Below are positions 44,587-56,793 of a DNA stretch of 64,000 nucleotides, piece by piece; the stretch's first letter is position 1, and each line of letters starts with the position of its first letter. The stretch is from Gonapodya prolifera JEL478 (lineage: Eukaryota > Monoblepharomycota > Monoblepharidomycetes > Monoblepharidales > Gonapodyaceae): positions 48,370 to 112,369 of the forward strand of contig KQ965813.1 in NCBI GenBank assembly GCA_001574975.1, written 5' to 3'. The notes beneath the pieces were generated by a model. It did not search any database. It worked only from the letters and a program-made list of their open reading frames with translations, and was not told the DNA's origin. The position numbers and the translations under genes were made by a program.

Positions 44587-45448
44587 TTAACTTACTATCA
44601 CGCGCTCCATGTCGATGGCCGTTGGGTCTTCGTGCCAGTCTGGTGGGAGTGACACCTCGTTTTGAGCGAACAGAATGCTCGCAATGATGACGACAAGCTC
44701 TGATTTGGACTGGTTCCTGATCTGGAGGCGAAGAACTTTGCAGCAAGCTTTCAGCCACACGTTGGAGATCTGCTCCTTGGTCACAAATTTGGTTCTGAAA
44801 GTCTTCAGTATGACCAAATAGGCTGTTATTAGATTTAGCTGTTGTGCATTGGTGCCGCTGATCTTCGAGAAGTTCATATTGCACACATCCTGGTTGAACG
44901 TTTTGGATATGGTAGTTAGTTGATCGCAGGGTTGTATGCAGACTGAGAATCCACTCACAGGTTCCTTGTTGCTTTTGGGTTGAGCGCAGCGCAGTCTGCA
45001 TTGGACCCTGCCTCTGAATCGCACCTCACTCCCCCCTCCCCCTTTTATTCACACCAACCGCACCAGCCCCACTTTCCACTCTCGCACCTTTGGAATCACT
45101 CAATCTAGGCTCACTCAACATCAGCACGTTGGATCTCGGGTCGTTCAGCCAGGCAGTCCGGTGATCGAGAACAGCGTATCGTTGAAGGAGATGGTGAGGC
45201 TTGTGGTCCAGGACAATGGGGGGAGAAAAAAGGGAGATGGAGGTAGCCAAGGTCACCGAAGATGAAGGCAAAGGTGAGTTAGTTAGTGCCCCTGGTACAG
45301 AACTGAAGCAGGGCATCTGAACACACACATGCAGCTCATACAGCCCAACAACTCGCTCCCAGTCACGCACGACTCGACGCAATCTTTCTTCGGTCGCTAC
45401 ACGTTGCCGCCTTGCCCACTCGTCGACATTTCCGAGCGCCCATGCCAA
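44587..45448 (-). CDS. Hypothetical minus-strand gene, at least two exons
   Basis: Two coding-like frames lie end to end. One (45026-45448) begins MAWALGNVDEWARRQRVATE and is followed by a heptad-like VRDWERVVGLYEL. The other (44587-45024) has ISKTFNQDV, LITAYLVILKTFRTKFVTKE, VWLKACCKVLRLQIRNQSKS and LVVIIASILFAQN, which looks like a genuine helical protein. Good donor and acceptor sequences occur around 45300 (GTGTGTGTTC to TGTACCAG). I could not fix the exact splicing and recognise no family. It could also be two separate genes. Confidence 0.4.
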
Positions 45449-47426
45449 TCTCGAACCTACGCATTCGATAATTTAAACGCCTCGTCGGCGCCCTAGGCTG
45501 CGCGATTCACTGCCAATGAATGCTCGACGTCTCCCTGTCCGCACGGGAAGTGCTCCCGCGCAAGAGGCAATTCTCACAGGAACCACCGCCATGCTTAGCC
45601 CTCGCCGAAATACACGAATGAAGACCTCGTCGGGATTCGGCTCTTCGTCTGAGTACGTCTCTCGGCAACGCGGCTCATGCTCATCAGCGCAGCAAGGATC
45701 TCGAAGATTTTGCACGCCGACGTCAGAGCTTTTTGCCAGAAAATCTATCACTCCACCTTTTGAAGACAGTTTTTGGAACGAACCATAACCTCGACGAAAT
45801 GAACACGTTTACACAACGCGCGCACGTGAAAACCAGCGTGAAAGACACCTGCGCAATGTTGCGTTCATTTTGGGGAGACGGGAGTGCCAGTCGCGAAACA
45901 CAATGTTCAAGAACAAATGAAGCTTGGGACTCTAAACTTCCCACGAATTTGACCACCGACTACTCGCTTGAATAGCTCCTGTACGTGAGTACTCACTCCT
46001 GCCTTTTGCAATATTCCGAACCCGATCCGCTCACACCGCTTCTGTAATTCACGACACATATTCACTCAGCGAGGCGTTTGCGTCATCGCTGGACTTTGTC
46101 TCGCCCGCTTGAGTGTCCGTGGGCGGGGTGTGCCGTGCGCCGTACGCCGCTGCCTCGTTCATGGACGGGGTCTCCATGCGCTCATGGGGAAGGGTCTCCA
46201 TGGGCGTATGGAGGGGGGTCTCTAGGGCGAGGTGTGATGTGGACCTGCGCCGCCACCTCGCCCATGAATGGGGGTTTCTATGGCCTGGTGTGATGTAGGC
46301 CGTGCGCCGCCACCTTGCCCTTAGAGACAATATGGTAGCCTCTCCGGGAGGCAATGTAGAGCGCTGGTCTCCTTCTTACAAGGTGGGTGAACATAGTTTC
46401 GTGTGGTCTGTTTTTCAGGTTGGGTTACACCTGATCGATGACTTCACAGGCCACAAATTACGCCTGCGGACCTTGAAGGACACCTGAAAAGGTCAGCCCT
46501 GGCACCGGTGGTCCAAAATGGCGTCCGGTGTGAGTAGATGACGGTGTTTTGGCTCATGTGTAGATTCCTGCACCCACACCCGCATAAACGGGACCACGCA
46601 GCACCCGATTGGGCTCCTATGCCTCTCCAAGCCTCATAGCCCACGTCAGCGCTCGGTTCCAGCTCCCCACTCAAGCATCATAACACTATTTGAGTCGCAC
46701 ACGTCCGGATCCTGAATGGAGCCATTGTGTATATTTAATTGCGTTCACATCCAAAAGATCCAGGATGACTTTTTTGGAGAGTGGGGAGGCGCGACTTTCG
46801 ATCACGGAACCTTCAATGTGGTGTGGGCAACATGGCTGGTGATCGGCGGATATTCACTCGAAGGAGAAGAGAGATACTCCTGGTTGGTAGCTTATCAGTC
46901 GGTGTAACACAAATTATTTAATGCTAATATTTATTTCGGATATTTTCTGAGCGAATGTGTCGAAGTCGGATGCAATTGATCACATGAAGACTCAAAGATT
47001 TCTACCTGTGGGGCTGCGCTCTGAAGTTAAATAAGTGTGCGGGACTACTGTGAAGTATTGGCAGTTGACCTTGGCAGCTTGTTCGGCGAGAAGATCAATC
47101 GGTCAGGTGGGGAGAATTAGTGATGTTGTTAGATCCGACTCCTCTTGCAGAGAGCCCACGCGTCGGGCTCGGAGATGAGAAACTCCCTCAGTAGTCTCAC
47201 GCTTCTTCCGCCCGCCCGCACCCTCATCAGCAATTTGTAATTTGAGGTTGCCCGGCTGCACTTTGCAATTTATTTTGCCGAATCATTCACCAAGATGTTT
47301 ACTGCCCAAGGAGACACAAACGGAGGGAATCCCACTTGTATGAACATGAATAAGTTAGTGGTAAGTTGACGGTTGACCCTCGTTTGCGTTTCCAACGTCG
47401 ATCGGTCCCAACATTCACGAGGATCA
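45449..47426. other. Intergenic, no gene seen
   Basis: Frames near 45473-45788 (both strands) and 46716-46907 have no recognised domain. Short direct repeats of GGTGTGATGT, CGCCGCCACC and GCCC lie near 46232 and 46279. Confidence 0.4.
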
Positions 47427-49409
47427 ATGACCGCTCCGCAGTCAGACCCTGCTTTAAATCCCACTCAAGACGATGTGACCAACCTTGAAGAGAAGCTGCG
47501 ACGAGAGACACAGGAATCCCTCAAGCGCTATGAGGCCACGCAGGCCGAGAAGGAAGCTCGTCGCAGGCAACTGGAGGAGTTGGAAGCACAAGCTGCCGAG
47601 GCAGAGGTCGAATGGCAGAGGAAAAGAGAACGTTAAAAAGCCACACTCTTGCCGAGCACGCCAAGCTACAAAATCTTGCCATCGAGATGTCAACGGCACT
47701 TTGGCTGGCCAAACAACAGTCCCTGGAGCTCGCCCTTGCCGCGAAGAATATCGTGGAAAAAATGAGAATTGTGAAATTTGCAGTGGACTCACTCAACTTT
47801 CAGGTGAGGATGCGTACATTTGACGTTGGAATTGTTGTTGTACACGCAACTGACCGGAAACATTATTGCACGGCAGAACCAGTCTGTCACTACCGCCGTT
47901 TCAAGCATCACATCGAGAATTGCACGGTCATCCTCCTCTCTACGGGATGTCAACTGCGGGAGCATCGCCAACGCTGCCGAATCCTTCTGCCTCGAGCTCG
48001 AGGAAAGTGCTGCACTGATTGCAGCCACCCTGGACTGCGAGACGTCACTCGTCGCAGCTCAAACACCTTTCGGCAGACTTTTCTCTGTCGCGGACAAGTA
48101 CAATCGTTGGATTTCGACAGACGCAGCTCCGATAGTGGACGAGCAATTACCAGATCTTCAGAGCGAAAATCAACCCAGTCCTGGAGCCACACCCGGTGGT
48201 CTCACTAATTTTGAGGCGAGCACATTCAGTGCCCCGATTGGATCAGGCCACGTCGAAGAGGACTTCTTTCGTGCTCAACTTGACGACTTCGGTGAGGAGG
48301 AACTCGCTCAATATAGTGAAGACGAGGACTTTAATGTTGAAATGGAGGAATTTAGTGACGGGGAACTTGGTCAACTGAGTCAAGACGAGGGGTCGGAGGG
48401 TGAAGAGGAGGAACGTCTACGGAGGAGCACCAAGCGATCAGGTCACGACATTGAGGAGGAGTGCTCCAGCCGCAAAGCAGAGGAAATGGAAGACAACAAT
48501 GTGGGACGGCGCGCCAAACGCCAACGTCTAAACTATGATGAAGGATCAGAGAAGGAAAGGAAGCAGTACCCTGTCGGCTTTCGCCCCTATGAGGGCATTA
48601 TGGAGGAGCTGAATCCAGGGATGTGTACATCCAGCCGAGACACCGCCCGCAAGATTCGTTTGGCTCTCCTTCGTTTCAGGAAGAAGTACAAGGAACTTTC
48701 TAACACTGAGACGTTAAGTGAGTTCCCCGTGTCTCTGCTATCAAACTCCAAGATCAAAACTGTTTTTGGCTTTACGTGGTAGCTTACATGATTGGTGGTA
48801 GGGCTGGAAGTACTGTCCTCATTAAGGAGAAGGCCAAGTTCCTGCCTCTCTTTGTCCAGGAGCTGAAGGAGAAGGGGCTCTGGAACGGTTTTTCCAGCAG
48901 TGACATGATTGTCGGCAACGCGTCTTCTTCGAAAAGCGGTGCGTTGGGAAAAGCATCTCTCGAAGTCACGCGGGGAACTGTACTTGAAGGATATCGCTTT
49001 TTTCGAGATGCATTGGAGGACCGGAATCCAGGGGTGCTCAAGGACGCTTCCCACATCACCGCTTCGAATATCCATACAGTTCTGTATAACCTTAGGGAAA
49101 AGCATAAGGAACTGTACCGCGCTGAGTCATTTTGTGAGTCAATTGTCATGTGTAGACGTTAATTGATCAATGACGAGACCTTTCTTTACAGCCTGGCAGG
49201 ACAGCAGAGGTGGAATCATGGGAGTCCTTGTAAAGGAGGACGGCGAGTTCTTGTTGCTCTTTGCTGAGGAGCTCAAACAGAAGAAGCTCTGGAAGGGTTC
49301 GGCGCACGGCAGTAATTGGATAAGTGCTGCGAGTGCACTGGAGGCGAAAAAGGCTCGAATTGATTCGGCGAACAATGTCGCGGAAAAGGCGGCGAGGGAG
49401 TATCATTAA
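47427..49409 (+). CDS. Coiled-coil/LWKGS family, copy D, with duplicated C-terminal modules
   Basis: The start ATG at 47427 begins MTAPQSDPALNPT. The coiled coil (LEEKLRRETQESLKRYEATQ, RRRQLEELEAQAAEAEVEWQ) has a one-base shift near 47630; it continues in the next frame (TLAEHAKLQNLAIEM, LELALAAKNIVEKM). After an intron ending near 47878 comes FCLELEESAALIAATLDCE, a long D/E-rich stretch, RRAKRQRLNYDE, FRPYEGIMEELNPG and RFRKKYKELSNTE. Then module 3 (TVLIKEKAKFLPLFVQELKE), a second module 2 (YRFFRDALEDRNPG, REKHKELYRAE) and a second module 3 (VLVKEDGEFLLLFAEELKQ, LWKGSAHGSNW), ending at 49409. Introns of about 60 nt separate modules 2 and 3 each time. The shift near 47630 means the copy may be inactive or that there is a sequencing error. 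Confidence 0.6.
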
Positions 49410-49719
49410 AGAAAGGACCCCAACGATTGTCGGAGGCCTTTATCACGGCCGCCGGCGTTTTGGAATAGCTTTGAAATTGTGCTGATTGTATTCTCTGATA
49501 AGCGTGGACGGGCAGTGTATAATAATTTCTGCAGATAAATAAATGCAAAAAAGCCGGCGAAGACACGGTCCGGTCTCAATTGTGCGATTTTGAGGAGCGA
49601 CGAATGATTACGGATCAATAATATTGTTGCAGCCTGCTAGGTACCTCAAATGTGAGCTCACTTCCCCCGTGCCAACACACTTCAATTACTCTCAGCGCCA
49701 ACAACGGACACTCCCACCG
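49410..49719. other. Intergenic between convergent genes
   Basis: No gene seen; the 3' ends of copy D and of the RING gene meet here. Confidence 0.5.
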
Positions 49720-51705
49720 TCACCGTCGCCCAAACCGCCCATCCCACCTTCTCACCACACGCCTCCTCACAGGCACTTCCTCGGGCTGCTCGCTTGCCGA
49801 ATCATCCGCTTCTTCTGCGTCTTTCTCCGAGTCCGTGACGTCTGACGATGAAACTTCCTGTTCCCCTTCAGCGTCCGAAGAGGAAGACGACGTAAAAGAT
49901 GAGGAGGACGAGTACGTGACGTGTGTGCGGGGGTGCTGCATTTGGAGTGTTGCGGACTCGTGAGTTTTGGTGTTGCCCGTCCCGACACTGCACAACGGAA
50001 CTTACCATCGCAACGCCCCCATCCCCGGGCACCGCACCGCTCATTTCTACATCTCCGTCAGCATCCTCCTGAACCTCTCCTTCTCCATCCCCCACCCCAG
50101 CACCACCCGCCCGCCTCACCAACGTCCTAAACTGATCCATCGCATCTCCATCCCCATCCGACTCCGTATCCATGGGTACATCCGGAATCAGTCCACGAGG
50201 AACACGCGTGACCGCTGCAGAATTCAGTCGGAATCGTTGCTCGCGCTCGTCTCCGTCCTCACTGTCCCCATCCATACTGAATAGACTCTCCTCCTCGCTG
50301 CCCTCCGGGTCCGAGTTTATCCGACCCTCACCCACCAACTCGTGCCCGTTCAGGAACCTTCGGATGTCGTACAAGTCCACCACGTCCTCCTCGTCAATGT
50401 CATCGTCCTCATGCAGTTCTCGATCTTCGAGGTCGTAAGACGCTTCCGAAATCGACTCGCGCTCGTCAGAGACCTCGCTTTCTTCACTCTCCGACTGTGC
50501 ATCATCGGCCTCTGATTCCGTCTCAGAGGACGAGGACGACGAGGATGAAGACGAAAACGACGGCGCACCCCCACCCCCCGCAGCCAGCATGAACAGCTCG
50601 GCAGCCCGGGCGTGCAGCATTGCCGGAATGGCACCGAAATCAGCGTGGGCGGAGTGGCGGGATGGGCGCTGGGGAGTGCCGAGTGCACGAGTGATGAGAC
50701 AAGTTTTCCCGTTTGAAGCAGCGAAGGGAGACGTACCTTGGGCCATACGACCTTGCCGTCCTCCCCAACGACACCTTCCACATCCCCGACTCGCTCCCTC
50801 CACGAGGCCTCCTCCCACCCCCTTCCATGGGTATCCGTCCCACACTGGAGGACCTCCTTGACCACGCTCTCCAGCGCCCTGTTCCGCACCGCGGGCAATT
50901 TCCAAGGTAATACGGCCCGGCACGAGGGGCATGTGGGGCGCCGCGTGAGGTCGTACGTGGAGGGCGAGGGAGGCGAGGGGTTCTGAGAGGCAAGCCAGGA
51001 GTGTACGCACGGGAGGCAGAATGTGTGTCCGCAGGGTGTGGTGTGCGGGTGGACGAGGAGGTCTTGACAGATGGGGCATTCGAGGTCTGGATGAAGGGGT
51101 GGGGTGGGGGGGGGTTGCGAGATTCAGCTCAATAGGAAGCAATCGAAGAAAGGCAGAAAAAAGATATGTGTACCGGTATTTGATCCAGAAATAACGACAG
51201 TTCCAGGGAATCATTGGATTCTCGCCCATGTCCATCCGTCGGACACCAAGGAGGGCAAGAGAAACAGCCCTCCCCACCCCTCCTACAGAAGAAAGGAGCG
51301 CTCACCTGATGCAACACCCTTAACCACCTTAGAAAGCTTGGCGACGGACTCCCTCAACGCGGCTACTTCGGACGCCAAGGATGTCTCCCTCGAGTTGGCC
51401 AAGTCGATGCTCGATTTCGACAGCGCGAGTTCCGCCCTGAGCGTCTCGATCTGCGCACGGGCAATTGTGTGCTTTGAATCCAGTCGTGCGAGCTGTCCCG
51501 TGCGCTTCTTGAGGAGCGAAGCGAGCGAGACGGATGACAGTTGCGAGTGCGCAGACGTCGAGTCTGGCGGGGAGAGCGAGCGAGGCGACATGCGTGTGCG
51601 AGACTGCGAGCGAGGGCGGGATGGCGTGTCGGCGGGGAGTGCGACTGGAGTCGGGCGTGGTACAGGCTGCACAAGTACTGGTGTTCGTGCTGCTGATGTT
51701 GTCAT
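49720..51705 (-). CDS. Coiled-coil / RING-finger / acidic protein, likely E3 ubiquitin ligase, 549 aa
   Basis: Four exons, complement(49720-49956, 50006-50668, 50737-51086, 51306-51705), sum to 1650 nt. The N-terminus is basic and Ser/Pro-rich and then forms a coiled coil (LRAELALSKSSIDLA, SEVAALRESVAKLSKVV). The first intron splits the codon before LECPICQD; the RING then reads CPICQDLL, HTTPCGHTFCLPC and CPSCRAVLP, with all C3HC4 ligands in place. After it comes a long Asp/Glu/Ser-rich tail (SSSSSSETESEADDAQSESE), ending RRRVVRRWDGRFGRR. RING E3s transfer ubiquitin from E2 to a substrate; the acidic and basic tail suggests a nuclear or chromatin location (inference). The frame stays open upstream of 51705 to an ATG near 52047, through a highly charged stretch, so a longer N-terminus is possible. 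Confidence 0.82.
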
Positions 51706-52413
51706 GAGTGCGTGTCTCCCCCTCCCTCCGCTGCTGGTACCCGCGGTCTCGGCCACTCGCCACTCGTTTCGCTTTTTGTGTCGCGCATCCTCGCTTTTTT
51801 CCCTTTCGCTCGTCCTCGCACCCGCTCTCACACCCCCGGCATCCTCCCTCGTCCGCTCCCCGCTTCTGCCCCGCTCCCGCCCCCTGTCCCCTCCCGCCTC
51901 CCGCTCTCTCTCCACCTCTTTCTTCTCTCTCTCGCCCTTCCACTTCTCCCTCCGCTCCGCCCGCCTCTCCCCCTCTCCCCGCACACTGTCTCCGTCTCTG
52001 CCGTCCATTCCGTCTCTGCCCCTCCGTATCTGCTGTGCGCTCAGCATTACACGCTGTTTTTCCGAGTCTGCACTCGCGGGAGGGCGATCGTCGGTGTTTC
52101 GTAGGGTTGCTTGGTGAGTGCTGGTGGGTGGGGCTGCGGCCGACACGGTGGCTCTTCACTTTTTATTTGGAGAGGAAGGTGTAAATGCAAATGGCGAAAT
52201 GAAGGTGGCTGGAAAAGACGTCTGTTGAAAGAGAGGACACGATTGCGGTGGAGCCCCAAGGTCAGGTGATTCTTATTGAAGACGGAAATTGTATGCTTCC
52301 TGATTTTAGGAGGGCTCAAATGATTCTGTTTGGGACCTCGGCAAGCTGTTACACCCTTCGCCAATGCACACAACAAATCTGGCACACGGACTTAAAATTC
52401 GACAAGAGCTATT

Positions 52414-53708
52414 ATGGCCCCATCAACAGCCGCGCTGGGTGTAAAAGAAATCGTCGGTCTAGTATTCACGTTCATGTATCAGCAAACGCTCGCTGAATTT
52501 GCATCCGTGTGGTAAGCACAAGGGAACTCTTGCTGTCCCATGAACTAACTAATCGGAACAGCAGCAAGAGATGGTACAATCAGGCTTTTCCTGAGCTTTG
52601 GAAAATACTTCGCATCGGTGACGCATATGTTCGGCAGTCCGTCGCATTGCAGGGAATGTCGGTTGAAAAGCGCCAGCTGGCAACCATCAAAAGGGTGGAG
52701 ATATTCGAAACTGGCGTTGACTATACCACGCATATACCTGCTCTTTGACGCGCAAATAGATCCGCAAAGGAATGGAAGTTCAAAGGAAACCACATTCAGT
52801 TATTTGCCGCAAAGGTCGCTTTGATGGATCCATCTCTTGTCACCGCTCGAAGTTCTTGGCGACTACACGAAGAAGGATGACCCCAAGGATTGCGCTATCT
52901 GCTCAAACATAAAATGGACACTTTGGTTGTCGAATTGTTCGAGCTTAACGCAAAAGTTTTACCGGCATCGCTTCGACATCTTACGCTGCATGAAGCTTGG
53001 ATTGACGAAGATTGGATTGTTCCTCCTTCACTACATACAGTGACTCTTGATAATCCCACTCCTGGAGTTCTTGCAAAATATACACAATCCAAAAGGTAAG
53101 CGCTCACAACCAACGTTGTAAGATTGCTTTGATTGAATGACTTTGCAGTCTACACTGGCTGAACGTCGGTCTTTGGAGTATGGAACACGTGGATCAATGC
53201 ATACCACTTCTAGCTTCTTCTACAATGCAAACTACGGCCCTTGATACTTCTTATACATTGAGCGACCTTGGCCCCGTACACATCAATTTTACGTGGCGTT
53301 GGACCGAATCTGACAGGTTTGGGGTTAGATTAGATTGTTGGCGATATGGAAGCTTCTTCACAACTCGAGCAACCTCCATTCACCATGTCCTACCTGAAGG
53401 TGCTTTCCATCGAAGGTGCTTTCCATCAAAGGCGTTACAGGATTCACTTGGACAATACCTACTTTGCACAACTACTTCCAACAATTCAACCATCTCTGCG
53501 CTTTTGCTGTTCCAAGGTCGTGTACAACAAGCTTGCTGCTCAGCACATGGACAAGGAAGTTGGAAAGCGAGCCAAAGTACTTTTGTTTGAATGGCTTTCG
53601 GACGATCTGAATTCTGGCGCCGAGCAAGTTCTTCTGTGTGGGCACGCTCCAAGGAAACGTGAAAGGACATTCACGTGCCAGTACATTCACGTGGGTTCAG
53701 GGTCGTGA
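52414..53708 (+). CDS. F-box-like protein, exon structure partly unresolved
   Basis: The first exon starts at ATG 52414 (MAPSTAALGVKEIVGLVFTF) and splices within VC|SKRWYNQAF, restoring the F-box-end pattern SKRWYNQAFPELW. Later segments alternate hydrophobic and polar residues: LPASLRHLTLHEAWIDED and PPSLHTVTLDNPTP, then after a short intron near 53098 LHWLNVGLWSMEHVDQC. A C-terminal segment (53346-53708) has YLKVLSIEG and KRAKVLLFEWL. The frames between 52748 and 52890 and around 53300 could not be joined with confidence, so further introns or decay are possible. Likely a substrate receptor of an SCF ubiquitin ligase, by analogy only. Confidence 0.45.
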
Positions 53709-53955
53709 ATGCTTTGAAAAATAAGTTATAAAGCAGACTCGTTGAGCTAAAATACTTTGAGCTTGCTATCCACGATGATATTTGTTTGTGGGTTCAACTC
53801 AGATCAGCAGACTAGTCGGAATTCCATACTGTCTTGTAGTGACATAGCTTAAAAGATACTGACGCATCCCCTTCTCGTAACTCTAAAGCACACCGCTGTA
53901 GGTCCCCCGACCCGAGCATTCACTGCCCCACGATCTCTTGCTCCATGCCCACATC

Positions 53956-56430
53956 TCACGGGGCTCCGTCCCCTGGCCGGGCCACCGACATCAATGCACT
54001 GGTCGTGATTGATACTGGAGGAAGACCAGCCTGAGACTGCGACTGCGACACCGACAGGCTCGCAACGCCCAGGGCGGCGTCGGTAGATGCTCCTGGCTTG
54101 TGGCTGACCCGGACTAGGGCCTTGTTTCCTGTTTTCAAAGTGAGATGGGGGCGCAGCGGGTTCGCGAGGAAGAAACAAGAATGTTTGTTTCTAAGCAGAC
54201 GGACAAACATGATGTCCCGGCATCACTCACGCTGAATAGCCTCCGCGAACACCTTGAGCATGTTCACAAAATTTAACTGCGTTTGATTGATTTCCGTGAT
54301 GGCGGAGGTACGCTTCATCGATCCATCGCGTACTGACGAAAAGTCAAACTACGCGGAACATTCGGATTTGTTTTCGACCCATGACTCCTTGACATTGTAA
54401 CAATACAATGGACTTGACACTCACTGTCGTGGCTTTCTGCATCGCCACCAGAATAGCTGCCAAGGGGGTCTCGACAAACATGCGTGCGTAGAGGAGAGAG
54501 ATCAAGCTCATGATGACGGCGACGGCGCAGGCTGGAACAGCCGGCGAGGAGAGAGTTAGCGACATGAAGGTCAACAATCTCTACAGGTGTGTGAATCCAA
54601 TCTTGAATATCAGAACTCACCCGATGAGATCATGGTAGCCTGTGCGACATGCCCTCGTTCCGCGAGGCGAGACTCGAGCGCGTACGTGTTGCCGAGGTAG
54701 TCCGCCTTGGGCGCGCCCGAGACCACGATGTACCTGTGCCACCGCGATGGCAGCGTTTGAAAACAAGATCAGCGTACGCCGAGGAACACCGGGAGGCGGC
54801 AAGAGAGAAAACTCACTTCCAATTCGACCATACGACTTCGGCAACTTGAAACAAGTAGTCTCCCTCCTCGAACACAGCCTCGTCTCTTTGTTGGCTCAAG
54901 TCACCTCCGTAGTACTGCACCACCATCCCCGCAGTAACATTCAGCATGGGGTACTCCACCCGTCCAAACTCCCACACCGTCTTCAAAACCCTATCCCCCG
55001 TCCCCGCACCTGAGTCCCGCGACAGAGTGTCCACTTGGGCCTCCTTTGACCCAAGCCCCGACATGGCCAAGATTGTCGCGTCGGTGTTGAGCACGTAGTA
55101 GAGCGAGTTGGGTGTGCTGGACTTCTTGAGGTCTTCCAGGACGGAGCTCATGTCGTGCACGCCAAACATGAGGTACACCATCGCGCTGAGCGTGCCGTTG
55201 GTGTTGTACAGTGGTGCGTAGATGGTTTGGAACAACATGGCCAAACTCGACGCCGGCGGGTCGATGATCACGACGTGTGGGGATAAGGGTGGAAATGTGG
55301 AGATGTCGTTGTGGAAGAAGGAATCGGTAAACTGCGTGGTTTGTGGAACGTTATGAAACAAGACTGAAGAAACTCGCGATCCCAGCTCTGTGCGCCACAC
55401 CCACATTCGTAACAACCTTCCCATAAGTTCCCCTCGCCGCGTCCCACTCATACCGGATCAACCCACCTGAAACCGCATTAGGGCACGTGCGCGGGCATGT
55501 TGACGGGTCGACATTGACGCCCGAGACCCAGACGTACTGCAGGTACGAGCTGTTGTCGGGTGGGCGGTAGAAGCCCGTCCAGTAGAGAATGGTGGGGTCG
55601 AAGGATTCGACGGCGATGCTGAGGATTTTTTCTGGGAGGGTTGGGATGACCCGGTGAAATTAATGGCGAAACTCTTGCGTGGATCCATCGATCTCGAGGT
55701 CCGGAGAGTACAAAGACAATCACCTTTGAGTCCCACAGTTGAGATGGTTTCATAGAAGAACGCGACCAGGTTGTCAGTGTCCTGGATTCGGACACGGCCG
55801 GTCGCGAAGCCAGATGCGAGGGCGGAGACAGTGTCAGACGACTAAAGTGAGGGGAGGGAGAGTGTGGCGTGAAGCGTGCGGCGTGAGGAGAGAAAGTAAC
55901 AGAGCGTACCTGGCTGAGAAATGTTTCTGTGGGGAAAATGGTGGAGGAGAGTTTTGGATGCAGAAGATGAAGGTGTCGGGAAAAAGGTAGCGTAGACTCA
56001 CCGATTGCAGACACAATGCGAATGCTCGACTCTCTCTGACGTGCTCTTGCAAGTTCTTTTATACTCGTCGACGCTGCATAGAAAAGAGATGTTGTGGAAT
56101 TACACTCCCGGATCACGTGACGGTGCCTCACTTTCTGAAATAACACTTGTCACTGTGTAATTGTTCGTCACACTGCTGATGGATACGGTGATGATTGCGA
56201 CCACGGAGATACTGTGCAGGTGTATGTGAACCAAGTGTGCAGACGTGGGGGAACTCCGATATTGCTACTGATCTTTCGGTACAGACGCAGGTTACTCACT
56301 TCAGCATCACCAAGATAAGGATTACGGCTTTGAGCGATAGTGTGCGTCCCGTTTCAGGCGTCGATACTGATTTTGCTGTTGCTGCTGATCGCACACTGGC
56401 TTTCCTATCGTCTGTAGGAGGTTTGAGCAT
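53956..56430 (-). CDS. Two-TM Cache-domain receptor-like protein without output domain
   Basis: Many short exons. From ATG 56430: a short cytoplasmic start, TM1 (LKAVILILVML through SVVAIITVSI), then an extracellular part of roughly 300 residues with the look of a Cache sensor (LYWTGFYRPP, TIYAPLYNTNGTLSAMVYL, PNSLYYVLNTDATILAMSG, VVQYYGG). TM2 is PAVPACAVAVIMSLISLLYA, followed by a HAMP-like linker (FVETPLAAILVAMQKATT), FDFSSVRDG and a helix (SAITEINQTQLNFVNMLKVF, AEAIQRNKALVRV). The tail is Ser/Gln-rich and stops at 53956. Proteins with this layout usually go on to a nucleotide cyclase or kinase; here nothing follows. It would sense a small extracellular ligand at the plasma membrane, perhaps through a partner protein. 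Splicing was read by eye, so exon edges may be off by a base or two. Confidence 0.72.
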
Positions 56431-56793
56431 TGGCGAAGCTCTTAATGAACGTAGGAACTAGTTGCTAAATAAGATTGGGATAGTGGTTGGGAAGAGTGAT
56501 GGATAGCCGAAAGTTAACAGATAAATGCGAAGAAAGGCCTTGATCGGAGAGTATCGGATCATGAGTTGGACCGGCGCAAGGGTACTTCGGGCTGCCTTGT
56601 GCTTTTGCGGGTGATGGATGAGTTTCGTGCTCTGGGGACACTTGTCAAGTAAAGTTACATAAGTTCTGCGATGGCGTGTACGCGATGACGTGGTTACGGA
56701 GTTACGGAGACACGTTTTCACAACAACAAAACATAACGGGAAATATTTTGCAATTGCCAATTCACAACTATAGGATGTTTCCTGTTTTCTGCA

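Noticed and set aside
46049-46354. Minus-strand frame with repeated METP-like units
   Set aside because: Arises from short direct repeats in the DNA; no start context or homologous domain.
51329-52159. 276-residue Arg/Glu-rich minus-strand frame overlapping the RING gene's first exon
   Set aside because: Shadow of purine-rich sequence; the alternative frame carries the coiled coil and splices correctly into the RING.
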